Origin: Winogradskyella eximia
GTDB lineage: Bacteria > Bacteroidota > Bacteroidia > Flavobacteriales > Flavobacteriaceae
Assembly (NCBI RefSeq): GCF_003386165.1
Contig: NZ_QRDV01000002.1
Location: forward strand, 472,936 to 536,935
DNA: 64,000 bases
Reading direction: 5' to 3'
In this document: positions 1-9,711 of the stretch, piece by piece
How positions within the stretch are numbered: the first letter of the stretch is position 1
Layout of the letters: each line of letters begins with the position of its first letter
Program-made: the position numbers and the translations under genes
Notes under the pieces: model-generated
Seen by the model: the letters and a program-made list of their open reading frames with translations, nothing else
Databases searched by the model: none
Told to the model about the DNA's origin: nothing

Positions 1-3000
1 CATCTGTATTATATGGAATTATTGATACATAAATTGTAGTATGCTCTGGTAAATCTGCAGGTAAATCATAAGTCAATACATTGCCGACATCTACAGCGTT
101 TAGGATATCAGTTCCTCCTGAACTTGTACCAACCGTTAAGATGTAACCTGTAGCTTCTGTAACTGCTGCCCATGTTAAATCAGTATCCACTGGGATATTG
201 ACCGAGCCTGTAATTGGCGAACTTAAACTCGTACAATTGGGAGGAAACAATAGGTCTTCTGTTGTAAAACTTTCTTCTGTACAACCTGTGGCATCACCAT
301 CGGCATTGTATGGAATTATTGATACATAAATTATAGTATGCTCTGGTAAATCTGCAGGTAAATCATAAGTCAATACATTACCAACATCTACTCCGTTTAG
401 GATTTCTGTTCCTCCAGAGGTTGTCCCAACAGTTAGTAGGTAACCTGTAGCTTCTGAAACCAGATTCCACGTTAAATTTGTTCCTATTAATACATCAACC
501 GAACCGTTTAAAGGGGTATCTAAAGAGGTACATGGAGGTGGAATTGTAATGGTTAATTCGAAATCTTCTTGGGATTCACAACCATCATTAACACTATCAT
601 ATATATAAAGTGTAATAGGATACGTAGCAAAATCTATATAGTTAATAACATCTCCTGCATTGTACATTGTGCCGGTTCCATTTGGCCCAGTATAGTATGC
701 CTCATTTCCTGAAAGACTTGTTCCTGTAATAGCTGGAAATGTAAAACTACCAGACACGTTTTGATCTACTAAATCATCAACTGTTGGTCCTGCAAAACCG
801 CCATCTTGTATATACCAATTATCACTGGTAATCATGTTTGTTCTTGATACTTCACCCGCACAATATTGACTAAAACCTCCATGAAACCAAACATCTGGCT
901 GTAAATTTTGAGCATTCCAACCAATTAGTAAACTATCATAATTTGTAATAGATAATGTAGCTAAATTAAACATACCATTAGCGTAAAGTACGTTCTCAAC
1001 ATTCCAATTCCCTAAATCTTGATCAAATTCAACAGCACTGTAAAACATATCAGTCATATGGGTAGCATTACTGGTGTTCCATGCTCCAATATCTTGATTA
1101 AAGACTATAGCACCACCAAACATATTAGAGAAATTATTTGCTTGACTTGTATTCCAATTTCCAATATCTTGATTAAAGACTAACGCTCTATCGAACATAC
1201 TACCAAAATTAGTGACACTGGAAGTATCCCAATTGTTTAAAGGTTGATTAAAGTCACTTGCTTCTGAAAACATGGCTCCCATATCAGTAACCATAGCGGT
1301 ATTCCAACCATTAATATTTTGATTAAAATTCCAAGCTTGCTGAAACATATTATGCATATCCATTACATTACTAGTGTCCCAACCTCCTATATCTTTATTA
1401 AATGTATTAGCACCTGAAAACATTAAGCTCATATCAGTAATTGTGCTTGTATCCCAGTTCCAATTACCTGTGCCATCACCCAAATCCTTAGCTTGATAAA
1501 ACATGTAAGATGTATCAGTAACATTAGATAAGTTTGGAACATCTGTTGCATTAACCACTAAAAATCGACATCCTGAAAAAGCGTAGCCCATAGTTTCCCA
1601 TGCGTTACAGCCCCATTGATCAATAGATTTGATATTATATTGATTACTCAAATTTGTCCCATGAAAATAGATACGTGGAAAAAGACCTGTTATTGTAATT
1701 TGGTAAGTACCAGCGGCTAGATAAGTATGACTAGCATCTCCCGTTGCACCAACGGTGGTATTTCCATCTCCCCAATCGATATTATAATTATAAATTTCGC
1801 CATTTATATTGTCTGTGGGAATGGTAATAATTTGATTTGCTGCAGGTGTTTCCCAAGTGGTAATAAACTCACAGCCACTATCTATGGTTAATTGAAAACT
1901 TTCTTCCGATGTACAACTAGCCGGCAGACCATCATAAATATATAATGTTATTGGATAGGAAGGAAAATCTGAAAACTGTATTATATCACCCGTATTATAC
2001 ATTGTTCCTGTACCACCAGAACCCGTATAATATGCTTGTGTTCCAGAAAGATTTGTTCCTGTGATGACAGGTAAAACATATAATGATGTAGCAGTTGTGT
2101 CTGGTAAATCTATCACAGTAGCACCTGCTTGACCAGCATCATTAATCCCCCATGTATGGACAGCCATCATATTAGCTCTGGCAGATTCTCCAGCACAATA
2201 TTTAAGTAGGTTACCACTAAAATTAACATTGGGGTTTAAATTTTGAGCATTCCAACCTATTAATAAGCTATCATAATTTGCAATAGACATCGGTACGCCG
2301 TTAAACATATTAACAGCATAAGTAACATTTTCTACATCCCAGCTACCTATATTCTGGTTAAAACTAACAGCATTACGAAACATGCTACCTAGATCAGTTA
2401 CACTACTAGTATCCCAATTACCCAAATCTTGGTTAAACACAGTGGCATCATTAAACATTGAGCTTAAAGATGTAACACTACTAGTATTCCAACTTCCAAT
2501 ATCTTGATTAAATGATGTGGCGTCACTGAACATCGAAACCATAGTAATTACACTTGATGTATCCCAATTATTTAGTGGCTGATTAAAATTTGGCGTATAA
2601 GAAAACATAGAAGACATTGCAGTTACACTGCTAGTGTCCCAAGTATTTAAAGTATTATTGAATCCAGAAAAAGTAAATACATGATTCATTATTTGCACAT
2701 TACTCGTATCCCAACTACTTATGTCTTTATTAAAGTTAGTAGTATACCCAAACATAACCTGCATGTCTATTAAATTACTAGTATCCCAGTTCCAGTTACC
2801 AGTTCCGCCACCTAAACTAGTTGCTCCACTAAACATATGGCTAGTATCAGTAAGATTTGACAAATTTGGAGTATCCGTGGCATTTATTACTAAACTAGAA
2901 CAACCAGCAAAAGCATACGACATACTTGTCCATGGATTACATCCCCATTGATCGATAGAAACAATAGCTGTTGGGCTATTAACACCACTATACCTAATAC

Positions 3001-5875
3001 GAGGAAAAAGGCCAGTAATAGTTATTTGATGAGTTCCTACAGTTGCATACACATGTGAAACTGCGGCTGTTGCACCAACTGTAGTATTTCCATCTCCCCA
3101 ATCTACATTGTAATTGTATATTTCTCCTGTTGTAGCTGTTGGAATGGTTATGGTTTGATTTACTACTATTGTTTCCCAAGTGGTAATAAACTCACAGCCG
3201 TCAGTTATAGTTAAGTCAAAATTTTCTTCAGCTTCACAACCTGAATAAGGACTATCGTAAATATAAAGTGTAATGGGATACGACGCAAAGTCAGCATAGT
3301 TAATAACATCACCTGCAGTGTACATTGTTCCAGTTCCATTACTACCTGTATAGTAGGCTTCACCGCCCGAAAGATTGGTACCTGTAATAATAGGAAATGT
3401 AAAATTTCCTGAAACATTTTGGGCTGATAAAACATCGATAGTTGGTGTTGCTGAACCTCCATCACTAATATTCCAAAAATCCGTAGCTATCATATTGGCT
3501 CGTGCAGCTTCACCCGCACAATACAGGCTATTTCCTCCACTAAAACCAACATTAGAATTTAAATTTTGAGCATCCCAACCTATCAATAAACTATCATAAT
3601 TTGCAATTGAAAGGGTTACACCCGAAAACATGCTAGCTGCAGTAGTAACATTAGACACATCCCAATTACCTAAATCTTGATCGAACGAAGTTGCATTAAA
3701 AAACATACCAGATAAAAACTGCACACTACTGGTATCCCAATTACCAATATCTTGGTTAAAAGTAGTATTTGCAAACATCCGAGTAAATCGAATTGCGCTA
3801 GCTGGATACCAATTACTAAGGTCCTGATTAAATGCAATGGCGCTTTCAAACATATTACTGAAGTTTAGGATATTAGACACATCCCAACCGTTAATATTTT
3901 GGTTAAAAGAAGTGGCATTCATAAACATCCCAACAGAATGAAAAACACTAGAAGTATCCCATGAACCAATGTCTTGGTTAAACGCAAATGCTTCCCTAAA
4001 CACAGATCCCATTTGGGTAACATTACCCACATTCCAACTCCCAATATCTTGGTTAAAAACAGTAGCTCTGTAAAACAAACCTGTCATAGTAGTTACGTTA
4101 GACACATTCCAGCTTCCAATATCTTGATTAAAAGAAGATGCTTCATAAAACATATGACTCATTAATGTTACATTAGAAACATCCCAACTACTAATATCTT
4201 GATTAAAAAGAGTGGCACCATTAAACATGGAACTCATTGTAGTTATATTACCAGTATTCCAATCCCAATTTCCTGTTCCACCACCTAAAGACGTTGCTCC
4301 TGAAAACATTGATTCTAATGAGGTAACATTTATAAGGTTTGGTGTATCGGTTGCATTTACAACTAAATCTGTACACCCAGAAAAAGCACTATTCATAGTG
4401 ATCCATGGATTACATCCCCATTGATCAATAGCTTTAATTTTTGCTCTGTTAACAGCAGTGCTCCCTCCAAAATAGATTCTTGGAAATGTGCCTGAGATAG
4501 TCACTTCATAAGTGCCTGCCGTTACATAACTATGTATAGCATCACCAGTTTCTCCGGTGGTTATATTCCCATCTCCCCAATCTACATCGTAATTATAGCC
4601 TGCTCCTGTAGTTGGTATAGTAATGGACTCGTTAGGTGCAGTGGTTTCCCATGTGGTGATGAAGGCATCTGGATTATTGGTTTCAGGTATAGACTCGTTA
4701 AGATATAATTTTGTAACAGGTGCATTTATGGAATCAGTACCTGAAATTAATACGTCTAAGTCTCCGTCTCCATCTACATCTGCAAAATCAATATCTCCAT
4801 ATTCTAAACCTTGAAATGGCATTCCTATAACCTCAGTATAATTACCATAACAGTCGGCTCTGTATAATTTTGCAATATTTCCACCTATTGCACGACCATT
4901 AATCATTATATCCGGATTTCCATCGTTATTGACATCACCAAAAGCGACGCCACCTCTATCTATACCTGTAATATTAATACTTGAAGGAGATAATGTATAT
5001 GCACCTAATCCATCATTTAAGTAAACATTAGAGGTTAAGTCACCTCCTGTATTTCCCGTTACAACCACATCATAATCCGAATCTCCATCTACATCTGCAA
5101 AGTCAACTGCACCATATTGAACACCAGCCAATTGTGCTGTAGATAAAACTAAACTAAAATTTCCTAAACCATCATTGGAATAGATATATGCAATTCTCGA
5201 AGTCGATGTAACCGAGCCTATTATTATTAAATCTTCATCATTATCTCCATCGACATCTTTAAATTTGCAATCACCATAATCGACTATAGCAAAATTGGTG
5301 CCTGTTACTAAACTAAAATTGCCTAATCCATCATTAACATAAAGTCGTGGCGCATTTATTGGGTTATTTGCTAAAATATAACCAGTAACTATTACGTCTA
5401 AATCACCATCACTATCAATATCAGCAAAATCAGCTGCACCTCTAGATGTACCTACAAAAGGAGTTCCTACGGCTAATGTGAAATTACCTAATCCATCATT
5501 AATATAAAGACTTGCTCTAGGCGAGTTTAGAACACTAAATCCAACAATTAAAACATCTAAATCATTGTCATTATCCACATCAGCAAAATTAACAGAAGCT
5601 TGAGTAACGCCAAGAAATGGTGTTCCTGTTACTAAAGAAAAATTTCCAAATCCATCATTTATATACAATTCTGCCACTCTAATACCTGCATTATTTGTAC
5701 CTGTAATTAATACATCTTGGTCGCCATCATTATCTACATCTGCGAATTCAGATTCAACATATCTTACATCTGTAAATGGCACAGTAGTATCTTCTACAAA
5801 AGCTATTTGAGCATTTAGCGTTAAGGTAAATAATAAATATAAAGTGAGAATTGAGAGAACGGAATACGGTTTCAA
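1..5875 (-). CDS. Giant secreted surface protein, FG-GAP/PKD/DUF285/fibronectin-like (partial, C-terminus outside window)
   Basis: The reading frame is open from 5875 to the window edge (at least 1958 codons). The best start is TTG at 5873-5875: it gives a clean signal peptide (KPYSVLSIL.. ending LNA/Q), while the upstream ATG frame stops at once. Domains in order: about 380 residues of FG-GAP/VCBS repeats (D-x-D-x-D-G-D motifs); then three modules of roughly 435-490 residues. Each module has a PKD-like segment (VDWGDGN), a run of 25-residue DUF285/BspA-type repeats (..MFxxAxxFNQDIGxW) and a cysteine-containing tail (YCAGE). At least two 98-residue fibronectin-like repeats follow at 1-540. 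It is probably an exported adhesin or cell-surface protein; a T9SS tail would lie beyond the window. The ligand is unknown. Confidence 0.85.
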   Translation of the reverse strand, partial: MKPYSVLSILTLYLLFTLTLNAQIAFVEDTTVPFTDVRYVESEFADVDNDGDQDVLITGTNNAGIRVAELYINDGFGNFSLVTGTPFLGVTQASVNFADVDNDNDLDVLIVGFSVLNSPRASLYINDGLGNFTLAVGTPFVGTSRGAADFADIDSDGDLDVIVTGYILANNPINAPRLYVNDGLGNFSLVTGTNFAIVDYGDCKFKDVDGDNDEDLIIIGSVTSTSRIAYIYSNDGLGNFSLVLSTAQLAGVQYGAVDFADVDGDSDYDVVVTGNTGGDLTSNVYLNDGLGAYTLSPSSINITGIDRGGVAFGDVNNDGNPDIMINGRAIGGNIAKLYRADCYGNYTEVIGMPFQGLEYGDIDFADVDGDGDLDVLISGTDSINAPVTKLYLNESIPETNNPDAFITTWETTAPNESITIPTTGAGYNYDVDWGDGNITTGETGDAIHSYVTAGTYEVTISGTFPRIYFGGSTAVNRAKIKAIDQWGCNPWITMNSAFSGCTDLVVNATDTPNLINVTSLESMFSGATSLGGGTGNWDWNTGNITTMSSMFNGATLFNQDISSWDVSNVTLMSHMFYEASSFNQDIGSWNVSNVTTMTGLFYRATVFNQDIGSWNVGNVTQMGSVFREAFAFNQDIGSWDTSSVFHSVGMFMNATSFNQNINGWDVSNILNFSNMFESAIAFNQDLSNWYPASAIRFTRMFANTTFNQDIGNWDTSSVQFLSGMFFNATSFDQDLGNWDVSNVTTAASMFSGVTLSIANYDSLLIGWDAQNLNSNVGFSGGNSLYCAGEAARANMIATDFWNISDGGSATPTIDVLSAQNVSGNFTFPIITGTNLSGGEAYYTGSNGTGTMYTAGDVINYADFASYPITLYIYDSPYSGCEAEENFDLTITDGCEFITTWETIVVNQTITIPTATTGEIYNYNVDWGDGNTTVGATAAVSHVYATVGTHQITITGLFPRIRYSGVNSPTAIVSIDQWGCNPWTSMSYAFAGCSSLVINATDTPNLSNLTDTSHMFSGATSLGGGTGNWNWDTSNLIDMQVMFGYTTNFNKDISSWDTSNVQIMNHVFTFSGFNNTLNTWDTSSVTAMSSMFSYTPNFNQPLNNWDTSSVITMVSMFSDATSFNQDIGSWNTSSVTSLSSMFNDATVFNQDLGNWDTSSVTDLGSMFRNAVSFNQNIGSWDVENVTYAVNMFNGVPMSIANYDSLLIGWNAQNLNPNVNFSGNLLKYCAGESARANMMAVHTWGINDAGQAGATVIDLPDTTATSLYVLPVITGTNLSGTQAYYTGSGGTGTMYNTGDIIQFSDFPSYPITLYIYDGLPASCTSEESFQLTIDSGCEFITTWETPAANQIITIPTDNINGEIYNYNIDWGDGNTTVGATGDASHTYLAAGTYQITITGLFPRIYFHGTNLSNQYNIKSIDQWGCNAWETMGYAFSGCRFLVVNATDVPNLSNVTDTSYMFYQAKDLGDGTGNWNWDTSTITDMSLMFSGANTFNKDIGGWDTSNVMDMHNMFQQAWNFNQNINGWNTAMVTDMGAMFSEASDFNQPLNNWDTSSVTNFGSMFDRALVFNQDIGNWNTSQANNFSNMFGGAIVFNQDIGAWNTSNATHMTDMFYSAVEFDQDLGNWNVENVLYANGMFNLATLSITNYDSLLIGWNAQNLQPDVWFHGGFSQYCAGEVSRTNMITSDNWYIQDGGFAGPTVDDLVDQNVSGSFTFPAITGTSLSGNEAYYTGPNGTGTMYNAGDVINYIDFATYPITLYIYDSVNDGCESQEDFELTITIPPPCTSLDTPLNGSVDVLIGTNLTWNLVSEATGYLLTVGTTSGGTEILNGVDVGNVLTYDLPADLPEHTIIYVSIIPYNADGDATGCTEESFTTEDLLFPPNCTSLSSPITGSVNIPVDTDLTWAAVTEATGYILTVGTSSGGTDILNAVDVGNVLTYDLPADLPEHTTIYVSIIPYNTD

Positions 5876-6084
5876 AATAGAGAGGTGTTAATTAATAGCA
5901 TAACAAACTATTAATAATCATATATATACGCAACATCTCTATTAAAAAAAGAAGATTATTATACCTGTTTTTCGGTAAACTGTATAAAACGAAGTTCTAA
6001 CACATTAAGCTTCTGTGTATATTGCGTAAAAAAAAGTGTCCACCAGAATCAATGACAATTCTTAAGCAAACACTTTTTCTTAAT
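5876..6084. other. AT-rich intergenic region, no gene seen
   Basis: This is the upstream region of the giant surface protein. I see no open frame with family resemblance, no strong terminator hairpin and no clear TAnnTTTG box on the minus strand. The promoter of the downstream gene should be here but I cannot place it. Confidence 0.5.
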
Positions 6085-6410
6085 ATCCTAAGAATTAATT
6101 AATAGCAACACAAAGTTGATGCTAAACAAATTAAAATACAATACTCAATTTGAGTATTTATCTCATTTACAACCAATATTGATTCGTCTTCAACATTCTA
6201 ACTAGTGCTCCTTTAGACGAAATTTTCAAATTTATAATATATTTCTTCTGTGTGTATCAACAGTATTTGGACAAACCCCTAGTGTAATGGCAATAGTTTT
6301 ACTTAAGTGATTCAAAACCAAATGTCGTGTAACATCTCGCTCTCTATGGTAAGAACTATTTGATAATAATTTTTAGGGAAAATTATTGAAGTACTTCGTC
6401 CCATATTTAC
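6085..6410 (-). pseudogene. Decayed 3' remnant of a PAS-LuxR regulator (paralogue of 8285-9055)
   Basis: Reading the minus strand from about 6410 to 6167 gives a broken copy of the C-terminal ~80 residues of the intact regulator at 8285-9055. Matching blocks are YFNNF..KLLS, RERDV, NTVDTHRRNIL, KISSKGALV and MLKTNQYWL; the intact protein has YFNNF, RERDV, HTVDTHRRNIL, KISSTGELV and MLKLNQHWL. The frame has at least three in-frame stops. Similarity continues about 60-80 bp past the stop, including the same CAATACTCAATTTGAGTA string seen at about 8257. It abuts the stop codon of the S41 peptidase gene. It is not expected to make a functional protein. Confidence 0.8.
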
Positions 6411-8014
6411 TTATTTTGCTCTAAATCTTCTAAAACCCACTCCAATTCTGGGTCAATATTATTTAATCGATCCTTATACGTTGGTATAATTTCTATATCT
6501 GGTGTTACACCATAACCATCTGGTGTTACTTTAAATGGTGCATCAAGATGTGCTAGTCCTATTCTCGCACGCACCTTTGTGTTTGGCATTTCGTAAGTTT
6601 TGTAATAGCCTGCAACGGTACCGTTATAAGCTCCACCTGTTTCTTCACCAACAAAAGTAGCACGTTGGTTCCCTTTTAATTGCGTAGATAATACAGACGA
6701 TGCCGAAAATGAGTTTCCGTTAATGAGCACATAAATTTTACCTTTAAAATTCAAAAGCTTAGGTTCTTGCTCCTTAGACGATTTAAATCTATAATATAAT
6801 TGACCGTCTTTCTTAGTTGATTTTAAAACATCTAAAGTTGCAAATACTGGCACAACCAAACTACCTAAAATCTTAACACCAGTTGGTGTTGTGTTGCTCA
6901 TAAAACTTTTTATCATTGGAAACCTCGTATTCACCTCACTAGGATTTATCATATTGAAATTTTTATCGGTGAGATAACTATACAAATAGGCAATTTCATT
7001 TAATCGTCCTCCAAAATTATTTCGTAAATCTATAATCAATGCTTCAGATTTAAGCGAATCAATAATCTTAAAACTGTCATCATAAAAATCTTCATAATCA
7101 TATCTAGAAAACCCTCTAATTTTTAATAAAGCTACCGAACTGTCTTTGCCTACAAAATCAAGATTCCTAGTGTATTCATTTTTATCAGATATAAAACCAT
7201 ATTTTTCATTGTGTTTGTTTTTGGCTTTACGCTCTAGCTTTTTAGCCTTTCGTTCTGCTTTTGTCAGTTTTATGTTTTTCTTATCTTTTAATTTAGTGGA
7301 GTCTGACTGTAATGAATCTTTTTTCAAATCAGGTAAATCCTTTTTTAAGATGCGCTTGTATTGTTTTACAAAAGTTGAATCTGCATTTCTAAAGGTTAAA
7401 CTTATACTATCAAAACGGCCTTTATCAAGTGCATAATAACCCATAAAACGATTACCTGCTAGCCTTTGATGAAACGTCGTATTATAACCATCTGAAGCTA
7501 TCAAGCCTTTGTATTTTTTAATTAAATCTTGGGTGTCTTCATCTTCTACCTTTAAAACTTCAGCATTAATTAAAACAGAATCTTTTCCTCTTGCATTTGC
7601 TATAAATAATTTACCCTCTAAATATTCAAAATCTAAATTATTAATATCAAATTTTGCTCCTCTTAACGCTTTTCTTTCTTTTCTATTAAACTTTATGCTT
7701 GGCGGAGACAACGACATATGACCTTGACCAACGTACTTGGTAACTTTTGCCAATTGCTTATAAAATGTACGACTATCCATAGGCTCATTTATGGCTGTTT
7801 TTAAACTATCGAACTTAAAATCTAAAACGTCCTTGGATGTAAATTGATATAAATGTGGATGGTTTCGTTGTAATTGCTCGTAAACCTTATCTATATCTTC
7901 ATGTAAATCTTCTACTGCATGCAGTTTTGTAATTTGTTCGTTATGCTTTTCTACACTGGCACAAGATGTTATTAAAAGTATAACACAAAAAATAGATAGT
8001 AGTTTATGACTCAT
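6407..8014 (-). CDS. S41 family (C-terminal processing type) peptidase, lipoprotein
   Basis: 535 residues. The N-terminus has a lipoprotein signal with lipobox LITSC, so the protein is probably anchored in an outer or inner membrane facing the periplasm. The C-terminal half is an S41 domain: SVALLKIRGF, then IDLRNNFGG, then LINGNSFSASS with the probable catalytic serine, then EETGGAYNG and the terminal VTPDGYGVTPDIEI strand. A Lys-rich low-complexity stretch lies near residues 230-270 (KKDSLQSDSTKLKDKKN..). No PDZ domain is obvious. The gene sits between the intact LuxR regulator gene and the decayed copy, with a 270-bp upstream gap. The substrate is unknown. Confidence 0.85.
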   Translation of the reverse strand: MSHKLLSIFCVILLITSCASVEKHNEQITKLHAVEDLHEDIDKVYEQLQRNHPHLYQFTSKDVLDFKFDSLKTAINEPMDSRTFYKQLAKVTKYVGQGHMSLSPPSIKFNRKERKALRGAKFDINNLDFEYLEGKLFIANARGKDSVLINAEVLKVEDEDTQDLIKKYKGLIASDGYNTTFHQRLAGNRFMGYYALDKGRFDSISLTFRNADSTFVKQYKRILKKDLPDLKKDSLQSDSTKLKDKKNIKLTKAERKAKKLERKAKNKHNEKYGFISDKNEYTRNLDFVGKDSSVALLKIRGFSRYDYEDFYDDSFKIIDSLKSEALIIDLRNNFGGRLNEIAYLYSYLTDKNFNMINPSEVNTRFPMIKSFMSNTTPTGVKILGSLVVPVFATLDVLKSTKKDGQLYYRFKSSKEQEPKLLNFKGKIYVLINGNSFSASSVLSTQLKGNQRATFVGEETGGAYNGTVAGYYKTYEMPNTKVRARIGLAHLDAPFKVTPDGYGVTPDIEIIPTYKDRLNNIDPELEWVLEDLEQNK

Positions 8015-8284
8015 ATTAGCTTAATTTTTATAATTGAAAGAATTGATTGATTTTTAAATAATGACCTATATATAGTATAGACGTAAAAATATTAAGAATG
8101 GTTGCCTCAATAATTTTTGAAGATAATTTTTACAATTATTTAAAACAAAAAAAATAGTCCAAACTTTTAAATTATTACATAATCTATAAGAATGGACATA
8201 TTTTACCCTAAGATGCCTAATAGCACTTCAAAAATGCATATTATTAGATCATCTTACAATACTCAATTTGAGTACTGAGGCTTT

Positions 8285-9055
8285 TTACAGCCAATGTTGA
8301 TTCAATTTTAACATCCCAACGAGCTCTCCCGTTGAAGAAATCTTAAACTTTTTTAAGATATTTCGTCTATGCGTATCCACGGTATGAGAGCTTATTTCTA
8401 GTTTTTCTGAAATTTCTTTACTGGTTCGGTTTAACAAAAGTAACCTAATGACATCGCGCTCTCTATTACTAATACCATCATGTAATAATTTTTGAGAAAA
8501 GTTATTAAAATAGATGGTTTCGTATTCATTTTTAGAATTGAGCAGTTTTGCAGAGGCTGTAATATCCATTTTAATATTTGGATCTAAAACGGTGTAATGT
8601 GCTAAACCTATTATGGGTTTGTTTTCCGAATCAAAAACCAACGGAGTGGTATTCTGAATAATATTCACATACACATCATCTCCATTTTTTATTCGAAAAT
8701 TCCATGTGTAATTAGCATCTTTTCTTTTGTCTTCTGGAATCTCACTCAGTGTAAACTCCATTAAATTATTAAGCGCTCCTAACCAAGCATCAATATCATC
8801 TGGGTGAATTCTACGCCAAAAATACCGCATACCATGCACCTTCAACTCATTAGGATCAAGCCCTAAACAGGTGGTATAATTTTTACTTACAAATTCAAAC
8901 GTTAATTCTTGAGTATTGGTCACACAAAAAAATGTTGAACTATAGGGCAGATACTCATCTAGCTCCATAAATTTCTGTATGTGCTCTCTTAAAAACGGTT
9001 TGTCGTAAGATTGAAATATAAATTTGTATAAATCTTTAATTTCAGTATACTTCAT
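8285..9055 (-). CDS. PAS domain LuxR-type transcriptional regulator
   Basis: 256 residues. Residues ~35-165 form a PAS-like sensor (FFCVTNTQELTFEFVSKNY.. and YFWRRIHPDDIDAW, the PAC-type motif). Residues ~190-250 form a GerE/LuxR helix-turn-helix (ISNRERDVIRLLLLNRTSKEI.. and HTVDTHRRNILKKF). No receiver domain or membrane segment is present, so it is probably a cytoplasmic one-component sensor. The inducing signal and targets cannot be read from sequence. A decayed copy of its 3' end lies 2.1 kb away at 6085-6410, with the S41 peptidase gene in between. Confidence 0.85.
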   Translation of the reverse strand: MKYTEIKDLYKFIFQSYDKPFLREHIQKFMELDEYLPYSSTFFCVTNTQELTFEFVSKNYTTCLGLDPNELKVHGMRYFWRRIHPDDIDAWLGALNNLMEFTLSEIPEDKRKDANYTWNFRIKNGDDVYVNIIQNTTPLVFDSENKPIIGLAHYTVLDPNIKMDITASAKLLNSKNEYETIYFNNFSQKLLHDGISNRERDVIRLLLLNRTSKEISEKLEISSHTVDTHRRNILKKFKISSTGELVGMLKLNQHWL

Positions 9056-9081
9056 ATCATAAAATTAAAAAAAAATATCAA

Positions 9082-9543
9082 TTATTGAAATGAGATGGCC
9101 GTAGTATGCTTCACTTCATTAATCATAAACATACTGTGTGTACTACCAATATGGTCTATTTTAGTTAGTTTTTCAACCATAAACTCCCTAAAAGCCTTCA
9201 TGTCTTTCACTAAAACTTTAACCAAATAATCATAGTCACCACTTAGATGATAGCATTCTAACACCTCATTGAGTTGTATAACTTCGCGCTCAAACTTTAC
9301 CACATAATCTTGCGTATGCTGCACCAGTTTAATATGGCAAAACGCCACAAAATCCTTTTTCACCTTCGTCTTATCTACTAGTGCAACATATTGTTTTACA
9401 ATACCCGTTTTCTCTAGTTTTCTAATACGTTCATAAACCGCAGTCACCGATAAATTTAATTGAAGGGACAACGCTTTGTTGGTTTGCTTACTATCCGTTT
9501 GTAGCAAGTGAAGTAGTTTACTATCTATGGCATCAAAAATCAT
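9082..9543 (-). CDS. Lrp/AsnC family transcriptional regulator
   Basis: 153 residues from ATG at 9543. A longer frame starts at 9618, but its first 25 residues do not resemble the family, and MIFDAIDSKLLHLLQ is the usual Lrp N-terminus. The helix-turn-helix (NKALSLQLNLSVTAVYERIRKLE) is followed by the RAM/AsnC ligand-binding domain (ECYHLSGDYDYLVKV). It is transcribed away from the methionine gamma-lyase gene at 9712 across a 168-bp gap. By analogy with similar divergent pairs, it probably controls that gene in response to an amino acid; this is inference. Confidence 0.88.
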   Translation of the reverse strand: MIFDAIDSKLLHLLQTDSKQTNKALSLQLNLSVTAVYERIRKLEKTGIVKQYVALVDKTKVKKDFVAFCHIKLVQHTQDYVVKFEREVIQLNEVLECYHLSGDYDYLVKVLVKDMKAFREFMVEKLTKIDHIGSTHSMFMINEVKHTTAISFQ

Positions 9544-9648
9544 AATTGTTATTTTTTCTGAAATAATTGTACAATATTCAAATTTAACTATAATAAAACT
9601 AGCAAAATCAACAATCATAGATTATTATTCTATATATATGCTCAACTA

Positions 9649-9679
9649 TTGATTAATCATCTAAAAATGTCGAGATTTG
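9649..9679 (+). promoter_or_regulatory. Candidate promoter of methionine gamma-lyase gene
   Basis: TTG at 9649-9651 and GAGATTTG at 9672-9679 are separated by 20 bp. This resembles the Bacteroidota TTG / TAnnTTTG pair, with two mismatches in the -7 box, and lies 33 bp before the ATG at 9712. Lrp binding in the divergent gap is plausible but no site is obvious. Confidence 0.35.
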
Positions 9680-9711
9680 AAATAACTAATCTTAAAAAAT
9701 CAATTTTTATT

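Noticed and set aside
1200-4250. Regular 75-bp repetition that resembles a CRISPR array
   Set aside because: The units are in one long open frame and encode 25-residue DUF285 repeats; there are no variable spacers or cas genes.
2721-4814. Several + strand open frames of 60-70 codons
   Set aside because: They are antisense shadows of the repetitive minus-strand giant gene and recur only because that gene repeats.
5882-5901. ATG start for the giant protein upstream of 5875
   Set aside because: That frame reads into a stop after nine codons and is not in frame with the signal peptide; TTG at 5873-5875 fits better.
9544-9618. Longer N-terminus for the Lrp regulator
   Set aside because: The 25 extra residues do not resemble the family and occupy the divergent promoter region.
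9649-9711. Longer N-terminus for methionine gamma-lyase
   Set aside because: The extra residues lack family resemblance and overlap the candidate promoter; MAFKPANNIQ is a natural start.
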